From an uncultured Gammaproteobacteria bacterium (lineage in GTDB: Bacteria; Pseudomonadota; Gammaproteobacteria; Steroidobacterales; Foliamicaceae), in assembly GCA_951828235.1 (NCBI GenBank), contig OX639965.1:1604212-1668211 (forward strand): a stretch of 64,000 bases of DNA. The letters are read 5' to 3'. Of the stretch, positions 9,095 to 17,655 are shown one piece after another. The position numbers and the translations under genes are program-made. Numbering within the stretch: position 1 is the stretch's first letter; every line of letters begins with the position of its first letter. The notes beneath the pieces are model-generated. The model made no database searches. It had not been told where the DNA came from and was given only the letters and a program-made list of their open reading frames with translations.

Positions 9095-9576
9095 CTACGT
9101 ATGGGTGTCGTACCTCCAGCCGGGCCACACCATTCGCTGGCAGGGCGAGTGTTCCGATGGCCTCGGAGAGGGGGCAGGGCTCTGGGTGGAAACACGGGAA
9201 CCCAGACCGGGCCGGGATGCCTTTCAAAGCAAGAATGTGGGTCTATTGGGGAAGGGCCGGCAACAGGGCGCCTGGGTTGAGCGCAACAACAACGGATACG
9301 TCTCCAGAGGGTCCTACCGGGACGGGCTCAAGCACGGCGCCTGGTTGGCGCGCCGACTCCGCGGACAGTGCGGGCCGGACAGTTTTCTTCGTGGAAGGCA
9401 ATCGGCAAGGAGTCTGGACGCGACGCCTTGCGGGCGGAACCGAGGTCGAACTGCGCTATCACAACGGGGACCTGCTGAGCACCGGCCGCGGACGAAGCCA
9501 CGTGATCGCGGGCAGGAGAGCGTCCGGCCCGGGGAACAATCCTGCGCCCGCGACTCTCCCCCGCAGACGTTCTTGA
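9093..9576 (+). pseudogene. MORN-repeat-like gene remnant with frameshift
   Basis: From 9093 one frame reads a MORN-type start (CYVWVSYLQPGHTIRWQGEC, then DGLGEGAGLW) and further MORN-like units (GKGRQQGAWVE, GSYRDGLKHGAWL). Near 9360-9385 the homology passes to another frame (VFFVEGNRQGVWTRRLAGG, ELRYHNGDLL). No start codon with an RBS is present. This is a decayed fragment of a MORN-repeat protein, a family often membrane-associated; the lost 5' end coincides with the broken PIN gene. Confidence 0.6.
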
Positions 9577-9684
9577 ATCAACCCTTCACGGCCCCATATC
9601 TCCGCTAGAATTCTTCAACGCAGGCTGCGCGGGAAGAGAGGCGGCGCCGCCATTCCATTCACGACTCCAAGGGAGAAAGTCCAG

Positions 9685-9948
9685 ATGAGCGATTCCAAAA
9701 TCTTTGTTGACGGTTTGATGTCCGCGGTGCTGCGCGACGGCGTCGTGCGCCTTGAATTCGGCGAGTTCGAAGCCGATCAGCCGGGCGACGACGACAATCC
9801 GCCCAACATGATTCCCAAGACCCGCGTGGCCATGCCCTGGCCCGGCTTTCTCCGCACCCTGCGGATGATGCAGCAAGTCAACGAACGCCTGCGCCAGGAA
9901 GTCGAGAAGCAGCGCGCCGCCCAGGCCAACGGCGGAACCGCCACGTAG
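9685..9948 (+). CDS. Small conserved-looking protein ahead of T1SS genes
   Basis: 87 residues from ATG 9685 with GGGAGAAAG about seven bases upstream. The sequence has a beta-rich first half (KIFVDGLMSAVLRDGVVRLEF), an acidic middle, a PWPGFLRTLRMMQQVNERLR helix and a charged tail. There is no signal peptide or membrane segment, so it is probably cytoplasmic. It ends 7 bases before the GTG of the T1SS ATPase gene and is very likely cotranscribed with it. I do not recognise the family. A role as a T1SS accessory or substrate-handling factor is suggested only by position. Confidence 0.75.
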   Translation: MSDSKIFVDGLMSAVLRDGVVRLEFGEFEADQPGDDDNPPNMIPKTRVAMPWPGFLRTLRMMQQVNERLRQEVEKQRAAQANGGTAT

Positions 9949-9955
9949 AGCCCGC

Positions 9956-11809
9956 GTGCCCGCCGGAGTTCTTGCCGGCGGCCAAGCTAACGTGAACGAC
10001 CAGTCCAGGACTCCCGAGACCGAACGTCCCGTAACGCCGTTGCGGGCGGCGCTGAACAAGTACCGCGGCGGCTTCATCGCCATCGCGGGCTTCAGTGCGC
10101 TGGTCAACATCCTGATGCTGGTCTCGCCCATGTACATGCTGCAGATGTACGACCGCGTGCTCACCAGCTTCAGCGCCCAGACGCTGATCATGCTCACGCT
10201 GATCGCGTTTTTCCTGCTCGGCTGCTTCGGCCTGCTCGAGTGGGTGCGGAACCGGCTCATGCAGCGCATCGGCCTGGCGCTGGGGCTTAACATGGCCGAG
10301 GATGTGCTCACCAGCGCGTTCCGCTCCAGCCTGGCCAACCAGGCTCAGGGCGCCACCCAGCCGGTGCGGGACCTCGATTCCATCCGCCAGTTCATGGGCA
10401 GTCCCACGATTTTCGCTTTCTTCGACATTCCCTGGACGCCCATCTTTACCGCCGTCATCTTCATGTTTCACCCGCTGATGGGCGCAGTGGCGGTGTTCGG
10501 CGCGCTGGTGATCCTTACGCTCGGCCTGCTGGCCGAATTCCGCTCGCGGATGCCCATGCGGGCGGCCGCCATGGAAGGGCTGCAGTCGCACCAGTTGCTG
10601 GAATCCTCGATGCGCAACTCCGACTCGCTCAAGGCCATGGGCATGTTCGAGGGGCTGATGGGCCGCTGGCAGGGGCAGCACCGCCGTTCGGCGTCTTTCC
10701 AGTCTTCCGCCGCGGGCCGATTGAGCGTGCTGCTGGCCACCACCAAGGCGTTCCGCTTCGCGGTGCAGGTGGGAATACTCGGCACCGGCGCCTACCTGGT
10801 CCTGCAGCAGGAGGTCACGCCGGGCATGATGATCGCGGGCTCGATCATCATGAGCCGCGCGCTGCAGCCGATCGAGCAGGGCATCACCGCCTGGCGCGGT
10901 TTCGTCGGCGCCCGCCAGTCCTGGCGCCGGATCAACGGGCTGCTGGAGCAATTCGGCGATGCCGATGCCGCCAAGGGCACGGATCTGCCGCGCCCTGAAG
11001 GCAAGGTCGAGGCCGAGAACCTCAGCATCGTGCCGCCCGGCGGCGAGACACCCGTCGTGCGCGCCGTCAACTTCAAGCTCGAAGCCGGCATGCTCATCGG
11101 CCTGATCGGCCCCTCGGGCAGCGGCAAGTCTTCGCTGGCCAGCGTGATGATGGGCGTGTGGCCGGCTTCCGAAGGCGCGGCGCGCCTGGACGGTGCGGAA
11201 ATAGGCGGCTGGCCGGATCATCTGCGCCTCAGGCACTTCGGTTATCTGCCGCAGCAGGTGGAACTGTTCGACGGGACCGTGGCCGAGAACATCTGCCGGC
11301 TGGAAGAGCCGGAGGCCGAGGGCATCATCCAGGCGGCCCAGTTTGCCGGCTGTCACGAAGTCATCATGCGCCTTGCGAAGAACTACGCCACGCCCATCGG
11401 CGTCGGCGGGCGCGGGCTTTCCGCGGGCCAACGCCAGCGGGTCGCGCTGGCCCGGGCCTTGTACGGCGACCCGGCCTTCGTGGTGCTGGACGAGCCGGAC
11501 TCCAACCTCGACAGCGAGGGCCAGGAAGCGCTCGGCGCCGTCCTGGACACGCTGCGCGAGCGGCGCATCACCACCGTATTGATTACCCATAACGTGCGCC
11601 TGCTTCGGCGTGTGGACGAGATCGGCGTCATGAACGAGGGCCAGCTCGTGAGCTTCGGCCCGCGCGACAAGATCATGGGTCAATTCGCCGCGCCGCGCGC
11701 GCAGCAGGCGGCGCGTGGCGCCGGGAAGGCAGCCGCCGCGGGCGGGCAGGGCAAGCAGCCGGGCGCGCCCGCCGGTCCCGGCAAACCGATACAGGTCAAG
11801 TACAAGTAA
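9956..11809 (+). CDS. Type I secretion system permease/ATPase (PrtD/AprD class)
   Basis: 617 residues from GTG 9956; GTG 9992 is an equally possible start. An N-terminal ABC-transporter membrane domain with about six helices spans residues 35-320 and has no C39 peptidase-like domain, which places it in the PrtD/AprD-type rather than the HlyB-type subgroup. The ATPase domain carries Walker A GPSGSGKSS near residue 385, signature LSAGQRQRVALARAL near 487, Walker B FVVLDEPDSNLD near 507 and the switch His in LLITHN-like VLITHN. The C-terminal tail is Gly/Ala/Gln-rich. It powers export of an unfolded substrate across both membranes. The stop overlaps the start of the adaptor gene by one base. The likely substrate is the cadherin-repeat protein upstream. 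Confidence 0.93.
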   Translation: MPAGVLAGGQANVNDQSRTPETERPVTPLRAALNKYRGGFIAIAGFSALVNILMLVSPMYMLQMYDRVLTSFSAQTLIMLTLIAFFLLGCFGLLEWVRNRLMQRIGLALGLNMAEDVLTSAFRSSLANQAQGATQPVRDLDSIRQFMGSPTIFAFFDIPWTPIFTAVIFMFHPLMGAVAVFGALVILTLGLLAEFRSRMPMRAAAMEGLQSHQLLESSMRNSDSLKAMGMFEGLMGRWQGQHRRSASFQSSAAGRLSVLLATTKAFRFAVQVGILGTGAYLVLQQEVTPGMMIAGSIIMSRALQPIEQGITAWRGFVGARQSWRRINGLLEQFGDADAAKGTDLPRPEGKVEAENLSIVPPGGETPVVRAVNFKLEAGMLIGLIGPSGSGKSSLASVMMGVWPASEGAARLDGAEIGGWPDHLRLRHFGYLPQQVELFDGTVAENICRLEEPEAEGIIQAAQFAGCHEVIMRLAKNYATPIGVGGRGLSAGQRQRVALARALYGDPAFVVLDEPDSNLDSEGQEALGAVLDTLRERRITTVLITHNVRLLRRVDEIGVMNEGQLVSFGPRDKIMGQFAAPRAQQAARGAGKAAAAGGQGKQPGAPAGPGKPIQVKYK

Positions 11810-13200
11810 TGAACTTCCAGATGCAAATGCAGCCCGACAACTGGCGCACAAAGTTGATGGCCTTCATCAGCCGCATTGTCGAGACGCCGCCGAAAATCGA
11901 GGAAAACGAGAAAATCGAGCCCCTGACCGACCGCGGCATGTGGATCGGCGCGATTTCCGTGAGCGTGCTGCTGGGCGGCTTCATTCTCTGGGGCTCGCTG
12001 GCGCCCCTGGCAAAGGGCGTGGTAGCCGAGGGCATCGTGAAGGTGGACGGCGAGAACAAGGCCATCCAGCACCTGGAGGGCGGCATCGTCCAGGAACTGC
12101 CTGTGCGCGAAGGCGATACCGTCTCGGCCGGCGATCTGCTGCTGGTGCTGGACGATACCAGGCCTCGCGCCGAAATGGGCATGCTGGAAACACGATACTA
12201 CGGCGCGCTGGCCGAGAGTGGGCGCCTTGAGGCAGAGCTGTACGACCGCGAGAGCGTGGCGTTTTCGGATGAGTTCGCGGAACTGCGCGGCGATCCCAGG
12301 ACCGAGGAAATTCTCAAGTCACAAATCGATCTTTTTACCGAACGGCGCTCCCAGCATGCCGGCCAGATCACGATCCTGGAGCAGCGCGTGGGGCAGCTCG
12401 GAGAGAAGATCAACGGGTTGAGGTCGCGCCGCGACGCCGCGCAGCAGGAACAGAAACTCCTGGAAGAGGAAGTGGCCACGCTGGCCGATCTGGCCGGACG
12501 CCAACTGGAGTCGCAGAACGAACTGACCCAGCGCCGGCTGAGCCTGGCGCAGACCCAGGGCCAGGTGGGGCAGATTATTGCCGAGATCGCCGAGGCGGAA
12601 CTGGCCGTGGGCGAGACGCGGCAGCAGATAATCCAGCTCAAGAACGAGTACCGCACCGAGCTGTCGGGCGAACTGACCGAGGCGCAGAACAAGTGGTTCG
12701 AGGCCAGCGACCGCCTCAACGCGGTGCGTGACCAGGTCGCTCGCACGCGCCTCTACGCGCCGGTGGGCGGAAAGGTCATCAACATGCAGGTCCATACCGT
12801 GGGCGGAGTGGTGCCGCCCAGCCAGACGATCATGAACATCGTGCCGGAAGAGGACAAGCTCATCGTGGAGGCGTACGTGCGCCCGACGGACGTGGACAAC
12901 GTCAACGTGGGGCAGGAGGCGCGGCTGCAGATCACGCCCTTCAAGCAACGTGCGACGCCCGAGCTGAGGGGTGAGGTCACGCTGGTTTCCGCGGACATCA
13001 TCACCGATGAGGAGACGCAGATGCAGTATTACACCACCCACATCAATCTTTCGGAGGCGGAACTCGCAAAGCTCGGAGAGCGGGACATCCGCCCCGGTTT
13101 TCCGGTGTCGGTGACCTTGAGCGGCGGCGAGAGCACGCTGGTCCAGTACCTGGCCGAGCCTCTGTCGGACATGATTCGCCGCGCGATGAAGGAAGAATGA
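11809..13200 (+). CDS. HlyD-family T1SS periplasmic adaptor
   Basis: 463 residues. A short cytoplasmic N-terminus is followed by one transmembrane helix at about 43-65 (IGAISVSVLLGGFILWG). The first half-lipoyl motif (EGIVKVDGENKAIQHLEGG) precedes a long periplasmic coiled-coil hairpin at about 130-290, then the second lipoyl half (RLYAPVGGKVINMQVHTVGG) and beta-barrel domains. This is the standard membrane-fusion protein of a type I secretion system, linking the ATPase to the outer-membrane channel. The ATG overlaps the ATPase stop (taATGA type), and its own stop overlaps the next start, indicating translational coupling. Confidence 0.94.
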   Translation: MNFQMQMQPDNWRTKLMAFISRIVETPPKIEENEKIEPLTDRGMWIGAISVSVLLGGFILWGSLAPLAKGVVAEGIVKVDGENKAIQHLEGGIVQELPVREGDTVSAGDLLLVLDDTRPRAEMGMLETRYYGALAESGRLEAELYDRESVAFSDEFAELRGDPRTEEILKSQIDLFTERRSQHAGQITILEQRVGQLGEKINGLRSRRDAAQQEQKLLEEEVATLADLAGRQLESQNELTQRRLSLAQTQGQVGQIIAEIAEAELAVGETRQQIIQLKNEYRTELSGELTEAQNKWFEASDRLNAVRDQVARTRLYAPVGGKVINMQVHTVGGVVPPSQTIMNIVPEEDKLIVEAYVRPTDVDNVNVGQEARLQITPFKQRATPELRGEVTLVSADIITDEETQMQYYTTHINLSEAELAKLGERDIRPGFPVSVTLSGGESTLVQYLAEPLSDMIRRAMKEE

Positions 13201-14555
13201 CGATTAAGCCCGGGAACGAAGCATCTGGGAGGGAGGCCGTCCCGGCCTTCCGGAGGGCGGGACGCACTCTTTCCCGGGTGTTCCTCATCACCTGCCTCCT
13301 CCTCGCCGCCCCGGCCTGGGCCCAGCAGCCTTCGGCGCCGAGCGACGACCCCTACACGCTGGAGCAGGCGCTGCGCGAAGCCTTGCAGCGCGACCCGCGA
13401 ATTCGCGCCGCCGGCAGCCGGGTGCAGGAAGCCGGCGAGGAATTCGCCGAGGCCCGCAGCCTGCGCTTCCCCACGGTCAATCTCACCGGCGGCCGAGGCT
13501 ACGGCTACAACCGCAATGAGGCCCGCAGCATCGGCATCTACGAGGGCGATTCCCGGAGTTCCGGCCTGGAAGTCCGCCAGACCGTCTTTTCCTTCGGCCG
13601 CATCGGCGCGCGCGAGCGCGAGGCCAGCGCCCTGATCGCCGCCGCGAGCTTCGATGCCGACGACACCCGCCAGTCGGTCATGACCGAAGTGGCGGTGTCG
13701 TTCGCGGAACAGGTCTACCAACGCCGAATACTGATCCGCCGGATCGAATTCGAGCGGCTGGTCGAGCAGCAGGAGAGCTCGGTGCGCGAACAGTTGGCGC
13801 TGGGCAGGTCGGACCTGACCCAGGTGCACGAAGTGCTGCGTTACCTGCACCAGGCCCGCGCCGAGCGCATCGAGGCGGAAACCGCGTACCAGCGTGCGCA
13901 ATTTGAGCTGGCGCGCCTTACCGGCGCCATCCGCGAGAACCTGGACGCCGGAGGCCTGGACGACCTGGAGCGTGGTTCGCCTGCGACCCTGGAGGCAGCC
14001 AGATCGCGCGGCCTGGAAGATGCTCCGATCGCCGGCAAGGCCCGCCAGAGCCTGGTGGTGGCCAGGAGCCGCCTGAAATTCCAGCGGGCCGAGCTGTGGC
14101 CCCAACTGGAGTTGAAACTCGGCGGCGCCGACGGCTACGTGGGGGAGATCCGCACCCGTGACGCGGACGCCCAGTTGACGCTACGCATGCCGCTCTTTGA
14201 AGGCGGCAAGAAATTCGCCCTGGTGAGAAAGGCGCGCTATGCCATGGAAGCGGCCGAGTACGATCTCGACGCCGACCTCGAGCAGCTTGAGCTGAACATC
14301 ACGGTGTCCTGGAACCTGGTCGACGGCCTGGCGAGGGCTTGCCTGGAACTGGAGCGCTCGCTCGAAGACGCCGCGGAGATCGTATCCATCGTGGAAGAGA
14401 AGCTGCGCATGGGCCGTGGCACCATTCTGGACCAGCTGGAAGCGGAAGAAATCGTTGCCAATACCGACGTGACTCTGCTTGAGAAGCGCATGGAACTGGC
14501 TGAGGCTCGCGCCGGTCTCCTGCGCAACCTGGGAGCGCTTTCGCCGTCCCTCTGA
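13197..14555 (+). CDS. TolC-family outer-membrane channel of the T1SS
   Basis: 452 residues from ATG 13197, which overlaps the adaptor stop. The signal peptide hydrophobic core is VFLITCLLLAAPAWA, cleaved after AWA. Two outer-membrane-efflux repeats follow (YTLEQALREALQRDPRIRAA; VVARSRLKFQRAELWPQLEL). The first 27 codons are encoded by a GC-rich palindromic repeat (13209-13277), so GTG 13278 could be the ancestral start; however, the arginines before the hydrophobic core fit a signal-peptide n-region and favour 13197. A second, separate TolC homolog is at 58438-59853; this one appears dedicated to the adjacent exporter. Confidence 0.9.
   Translation: MTIKPGNEASGREAVPAFRRAGRTLSRVFLITCLLLAAPAWAQQPSAPSDDPYTLEQALREALQRDPRIRAAGSRVQEAGEEFAEARSLRFPTVNLTGGRGYGYNRNEARSIGIYEGDSRSSGLEVRQTVFSFGRIGAREREASALIAAASFDADDTRQSVMTEVAVSFAEQVYQRRILIRRIEFERLVEQQESSVREQLALGRSDLTQVHEVLRYLHQARAERIEAETAYQRAQFELARLTGAIRENLDAGGLDDLERGSPATLEAARSRGLEDAPIAGKARQSLVVARSRLKFQRAELWPQLELKLGGADGYVGEIRTRDADAQLTLRMPLFEGGKKFALVRKARYAMEAAEYDLDADLEQLELNITVSWNLVDGLARACLELERSLEDAAEIVSIVEEKLRMGRGTILDQLEAEEIVANTDVTLLEKRMELAEARAGLLRNLGALSPSL
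13209..13277. repeat. GC-rich palindromic repeat at the hlyD-tolC junction
   Basis: It begins CCCGGGA and ends TCCCGGG, with inner GGAGGCCGTCCCGGCCTTCC and GGAGGGCGGGACGC. It falls in the first codons of the TolC-family gene. Confidence 0.65.
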
Positions 14556-14556
14556 G

Positions 14557-14590
14557 CCCCCCGGGAAGGAGGGCGTCCCGCCCTCTTTCG
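14557..14590. repeat. GC-rich palindromic repeat after the T1SS operon
   Basis: CCCGGGAAGGAGGGCGTCCC followed by GCCCTC. The core GAGGGCGTCCCGCCCTC is identical to the copy inside the E2 gene (27443-27469). Confidence 0.7.
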
Positions 14591-14642
14591 CCGCATAGTG
14601 TGCATGGCAGAATAATCGGGTGACTTACCCAAACCAGATTCA

Positions 14643-15616
14643 GTGTATCCAGGACCCAACGCCTTAGCTCCAAAGTTTCTCCTTGTCTTGTTCGGCTGCG
14701 CGATTGCGCTCGCCTTCGTCCTGCCCGCTGCAGCGCAGGAAGCGCCAACCGGCGATTTCGTGGTCGCGGCGACACAGGGCCGTGAGGTCGTGGTCCTGCC
14801 GACCGCGCAGGCATCCGGAGCGGTGCGCCCGGGACGGGACACGGTTTACGGCTCCGCCTTGGAGAGCGGAGATCGAAGAGTGCACGTCATCGAATTCGAG
14901 TGCGAGGTTTTCCGGGCCGCAACGCCACTTCAAGGCCCGGCGTCCCGGATCGCGTTCGATCCCTCCCGGTGGACCTTCGTGCCGCTGCTTTCCAGCATCC
15001 GGGTCGAGGCCGATAGTCAGGCACAACTTCAGGACATCGCGGAGCGTCTCGGCGCCGGGGAATCGGTGTACTTCGACAAGCTGAGCTTCGGCATCATCCA
15101 CTTGCCCGAGGATATGCATCCCCTGAAGGCCATCGCGCAACTGGAAACGGCGGCCGGCCAACCCAGGGCGAACATCCGACTGCGGCGGCCGCCGATCGAA
15201 TGGCGCTAGCGCCCGCCTGCCGTTGCTCCCTGGCGTTGGCGGGCTTCAACGGCCGGCCCTATATCGCGCAGCATGCCTGGCAAACCAACGCGGCGGGGTA
15301 CCGCTTTCACAACTGGTACGGGATCGGGGCGCTGGCGCTGGACGAGGCCGTGACCATTGCCACTACCCATGTTCCCGGCAGCCTGGGTGCTTTTTCGCAA
15401 TCCCCATGGTTCCCGGCATCCGACGAGATGGGCCTGTCCCTCGCGATTCCGGACGGCGACGGGGCCGGTGTCTCGGATACGCTTTCGGTTGCGGATTTAC
15501 CGCAGCGAAGAGCCCAACGGCGGCTGGCGGATTCAGGTTGTCGACCTGGCGCCCGCCGATACCGGTACTGTGATGTCCTGGCGCCTCCGCTTCCACTACG
15601 GTAAGCATCCGGACTG
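14643..15616 (+). pseudogene. Remnant of a secreted subtilisin/kexin-type (S8 + P domain) protease
   Basis: The first ORF (14643-15209, 188 codons) has a signal peptide (FLLVLFGCAIALAFVLPAAA) and ends in a segment resembling the inhibitory propeptide of S8 proteases (VYFDKLSFGIIHLPEDMHPL...). The second frame (15200 on) reads the end of a kexin-like catalytic domain (WQTNAAGYRFHNWYGIGALA) and a P-domain start (AIPDGDGAGVSDTL). A third frame gives the P-domain end (SEEPNGGWRIQVVDLAPADT, GTVMSWRLRFHYG). The catalytic Asp, His and Ser motifs are all absent, as is the middle of the P domain. This looks like one protease gene collapsed by internal deletions plus a frameshift. The first ORF might still be translated and secreted as a short protein. 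Confidence 0.6.
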
Positions 15617-15636
15617 AGATCCGCGCCGCCGCTACC

Positions 15637-16443
15637 CTACTCGTAGGTCTCCAGCAGCTCCGCCGTGTGCGCGGTGGTCCAGCAGGGGTTGTACGAATAG
15701 CCCCGGATGACTTCCACGGGTCTGAGCGGTTCAAGCTCCTCGTTGTCCGAGTAGCCGAACTCCACGCTGGCTTCGCCCGAAAAGACGTTGATCGCGCGGG
15801 CGTTGCCGATGCGGTTGCGGAGCAATTGTTTCGTTGCCGGAACGCTGGGGCTCATTTCCGGGTAGTAACGCACCGAGTAGAGCCAGCCGAAGGTCGGCGC
15901 GGCGGTGTCCTCCTCGCGCTTGTCCAGGCGCACGGACACGTCCAGGATGCGGTAGCCCTCGCGGTCCACCACGCCCCTCAAGTTCGATCCCACGCCCAGC
16001 GGCCTGATCGTGGGATGGTTCGGCGGGATATGGGTCAGGTGAATGCGGGCGATCTTCTTCGGCCAGCCCATGAAGTTGCCGAAGGTCATCGACCAGTCCT
16101 TCGACACCCACATCGCGTTCATGAAGGTGCCGGACTCGCCCTTGTAGGAACATCTCAGGCCCACCACGCCTTCCGTGTAGCGGGTCCGCTCGGGGTTGCT
16201 GTGGACCAGTTCCGGGTTGTCGCCCGGCACGCACACCAGCTCATCGACGATCGCAAAGGCGCGGCCGGTGGGGTCCGGCTCCAGCGGCGCCGGGAGGTAG
16301 CGCGCCACCTGTTCGGCATCGGCGCGGTAGTCCACGAAGATGAATTGCCCGCCGTAGTGGTGCGGCGTGGGCGTAACCAGCGCGGCCCTGCCTTCCGGCG
16401 AGAGCGGATTGCTGTAGCCCTTGAGGTTGAGTTGCCCGCTCAC
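15637..16443 (-). CDS. Acetoacetate-decarboxylase family protein
   Basis: 268 residues from ATG 16443. The family hallmark is visible: NFMGWPKKIARIHLT contains the lysine pair (one forms the Schiff base in acetoacetate decarboxylase), preceded by the conserved acidic stretch FAIVDELVCVPGDNPE. Enzymes of this fold decarboxylate beta-keto acids or act as aldolase/dehydratase-like Schiff-base enzymes, so the exact substrate is open. Its start overlaps the CoA-transferase stop by 4 bases (ATGA), and it is the last gene of the tesB-leuC-leuD-CoA-transferase run. No signal peptide; cytoplasmic. Confidence 0.85.
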   Translation of the reverse strand: MSGQLNLKGYSNPLSPEGRAALVTPTPHHYGGQFIFVDYRADAEQVARYLPAPLEPDPTGRAFAIVDELVCVPGDNPELVHSNPERTRYTEGVVGLRCSYKGESGTFMNAMWVSKDWSMTFGNFMGWPKKIARIHLTHIPPNHPTIRPLGVGSNLRGVVDREGYRILDVSVRLDKREEDTAAPTFGWLYSVRYYPEMSPSVPATKQLLRNRIGNARAINVFSGEASVEFGYSDNEELEPLRPVEVIRGYSYNPCWTTAHTAELLETYE

Positions 16444-17594
16444 GCGTCCGCAAGTTCCGCGAGGATTTCTTCGGTGTGCTGGCCGGCCGTGGGCACATCG
16501 CGCAGCAACGTGGGGCGGCTGCCGCCTATCGCCACCGGCAGCGCCGGCAGCGCCGCCTTCTCGCCGGCGAACTCGCCGTCCGGCACGGTCACCTCCACCA
16601 GGCCGCCCGAAGCGGTGAGGTGGGCGTCATCGGAAAGGTCCTCGGGCCGGCTGATCGGCGCGAACGGCAGTCCCGCCTCGGCGCAAAGCCCCATCAGCTC
16701 CGCCGGCGTCATCCCTGAGAATAATTCCTTGATTTTCGGAATGAACTCACCGCGGCGGGCGACACGCCCCGAGTTGGTCTTGAGGTTTTCGTTGGCGCCC
16801 AGCTCATGCAGCCCGAAGACCTTGCAAAAGCGCACCCACTGCACGTCGCTGACCACGCCGACGAATATCTGCTCGCCGGTCCTGGTGGCGAACACCTCGT
16901 AGATCGCCCAGGCCGACACCCGCGCCGGCATCGGCGTGGCGGCGGCGCCGGTCACGGCCTTTTGCGCCATGTGCTGTCCCACCAGGAACACCGCGCTTTC
17001 ATACAAGGTGGCCACGACCTCGCAGCCGCGCCCGGTGCGCTCGCGTTCGTACAGCGCCGCCAGCACCCCCAGCGCCCCGAACATACCGCCCTGCACGTCG
17101 ATCACCGACGCCCCGGCGCGAAGCGGCCGGCCCGGCGGCCCGGTCATATAGGCCAGCCCGCCCATCATCTGCGCCACCTCGTCCAGCGCCGCGCGATTCT
17201 CGTAGGGTCCGGCCTGGAAGCCCTTCTCGGTGCAGTAGATCAGCCGCGGATTGCGCTTCGACAGCGTCCCGTAGTCGAGCCCCAGGCGCGCCATCGCCCC
17301 GGGCCGGAAGTTCTGCACCAGCACGTCGGAGTGGTCGGCGAGCCTTAGCGCCGTGTCTATGCCCTCCGGCGACTTGAGGTTGAGGCAGATGCTCCGCTTG
17401 TTGCGGTTGTACATCGGGAAATAACCCGCCCCGGAACCCGGCAGCCGCCGCGTCGGATCGCCGCCGGGCGGCTCCACCTTGATCACGTCCGCGCCCAGGT
17501 CCGCCAGCATCAGCCCGCAGGCCGGCCCCATCACCATGTGGGTCAGCTCCAGGACCTTCAGCCCCTCAAGCGGGCGGCAGGAATTCTCGTTCAC
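16440..17594 (-). CDS. Family III (CaiB/BaiF) CoA-transferase
   Basis: 384 residues from GTG 17594; GTG 17636 would add 14 residues. It begins PLEGLKVLELTHMVMGPACG and continues GADVIKVEPPGGDPTR, both typical of the formyl-CoA-transferase/CaiB fold. The Asp of AALDEVAQMMGG aligns with the catalytic aspartate that carries the acyl anhydride. These enzymes move CoA between carboxylic acids in a ternary complex. The substrate is unknown. The gene is translationally coupled to the downstream acetoacetate-decarboxylase-like gene. With leuC/leuD-type hydratase genes upstream it may act on a branched or unsaturated dicarboxylate; that is inference. Confidence 0.9.
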   Translation of the reverse strand: MNENSCRPLEGLKVLELTHMVMGPACGLMLADLGADVIKVEPPGGDPTRRLPGSGAGYFPMYNRNKRSICLNLKSPEGIDTALRLADHSDVLVQNFRPGAMARLGLDYGTLSKRNPRLIYCTEKGFQAGPYENRAALDEVAQMMGGLAYMTGPPGRPLRAGASVIDVQGGMFGALGVLAALYERERTGRGCEVVATLYESAVFLVGQHMAQKAVTGAAATPMPARVSAWAIYEVFATRTGEQIFVGVVSDVQWVRFCKVFGLHELGANENLKTNSGRVARRGEFIPKIKELFSGMTPAELMGLCAEAGLPFAPISRPEDLSDDAHLTASGGLVEVTVPDGEFAGEKAALPALPVAIGGSRPTLLRDVPTAGQHTEEILAELADA

Positions 17595-17630
17595 AGCGCC
17601 GGAGCGTACCGCGTTTGGAGCGGTGCTTGC

Positions 17631-17655
17631 AAGCACGCCCTCGTTCCCGGGGTTA
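17631..17655. repeat. Short GC-rich repeat fragment
   Basis: It contains ACGCCCTCGTTCCCGGGGT, matching the ends of the GAGGGC palindrome family. It covers the last bases of leuD and the upstream flank of the CoA-transferase gene. Confidence 0.4.

Noticed and set aside
9878..11851. 657-codon minus-strand frame opposite the T1SS ATPase gene
   Set aside because: Composition (Arg/His/Gly/Ala-rich) is typical of the antisense of a high-GC gene; the plus strand encodes a clear ABC ATPase.
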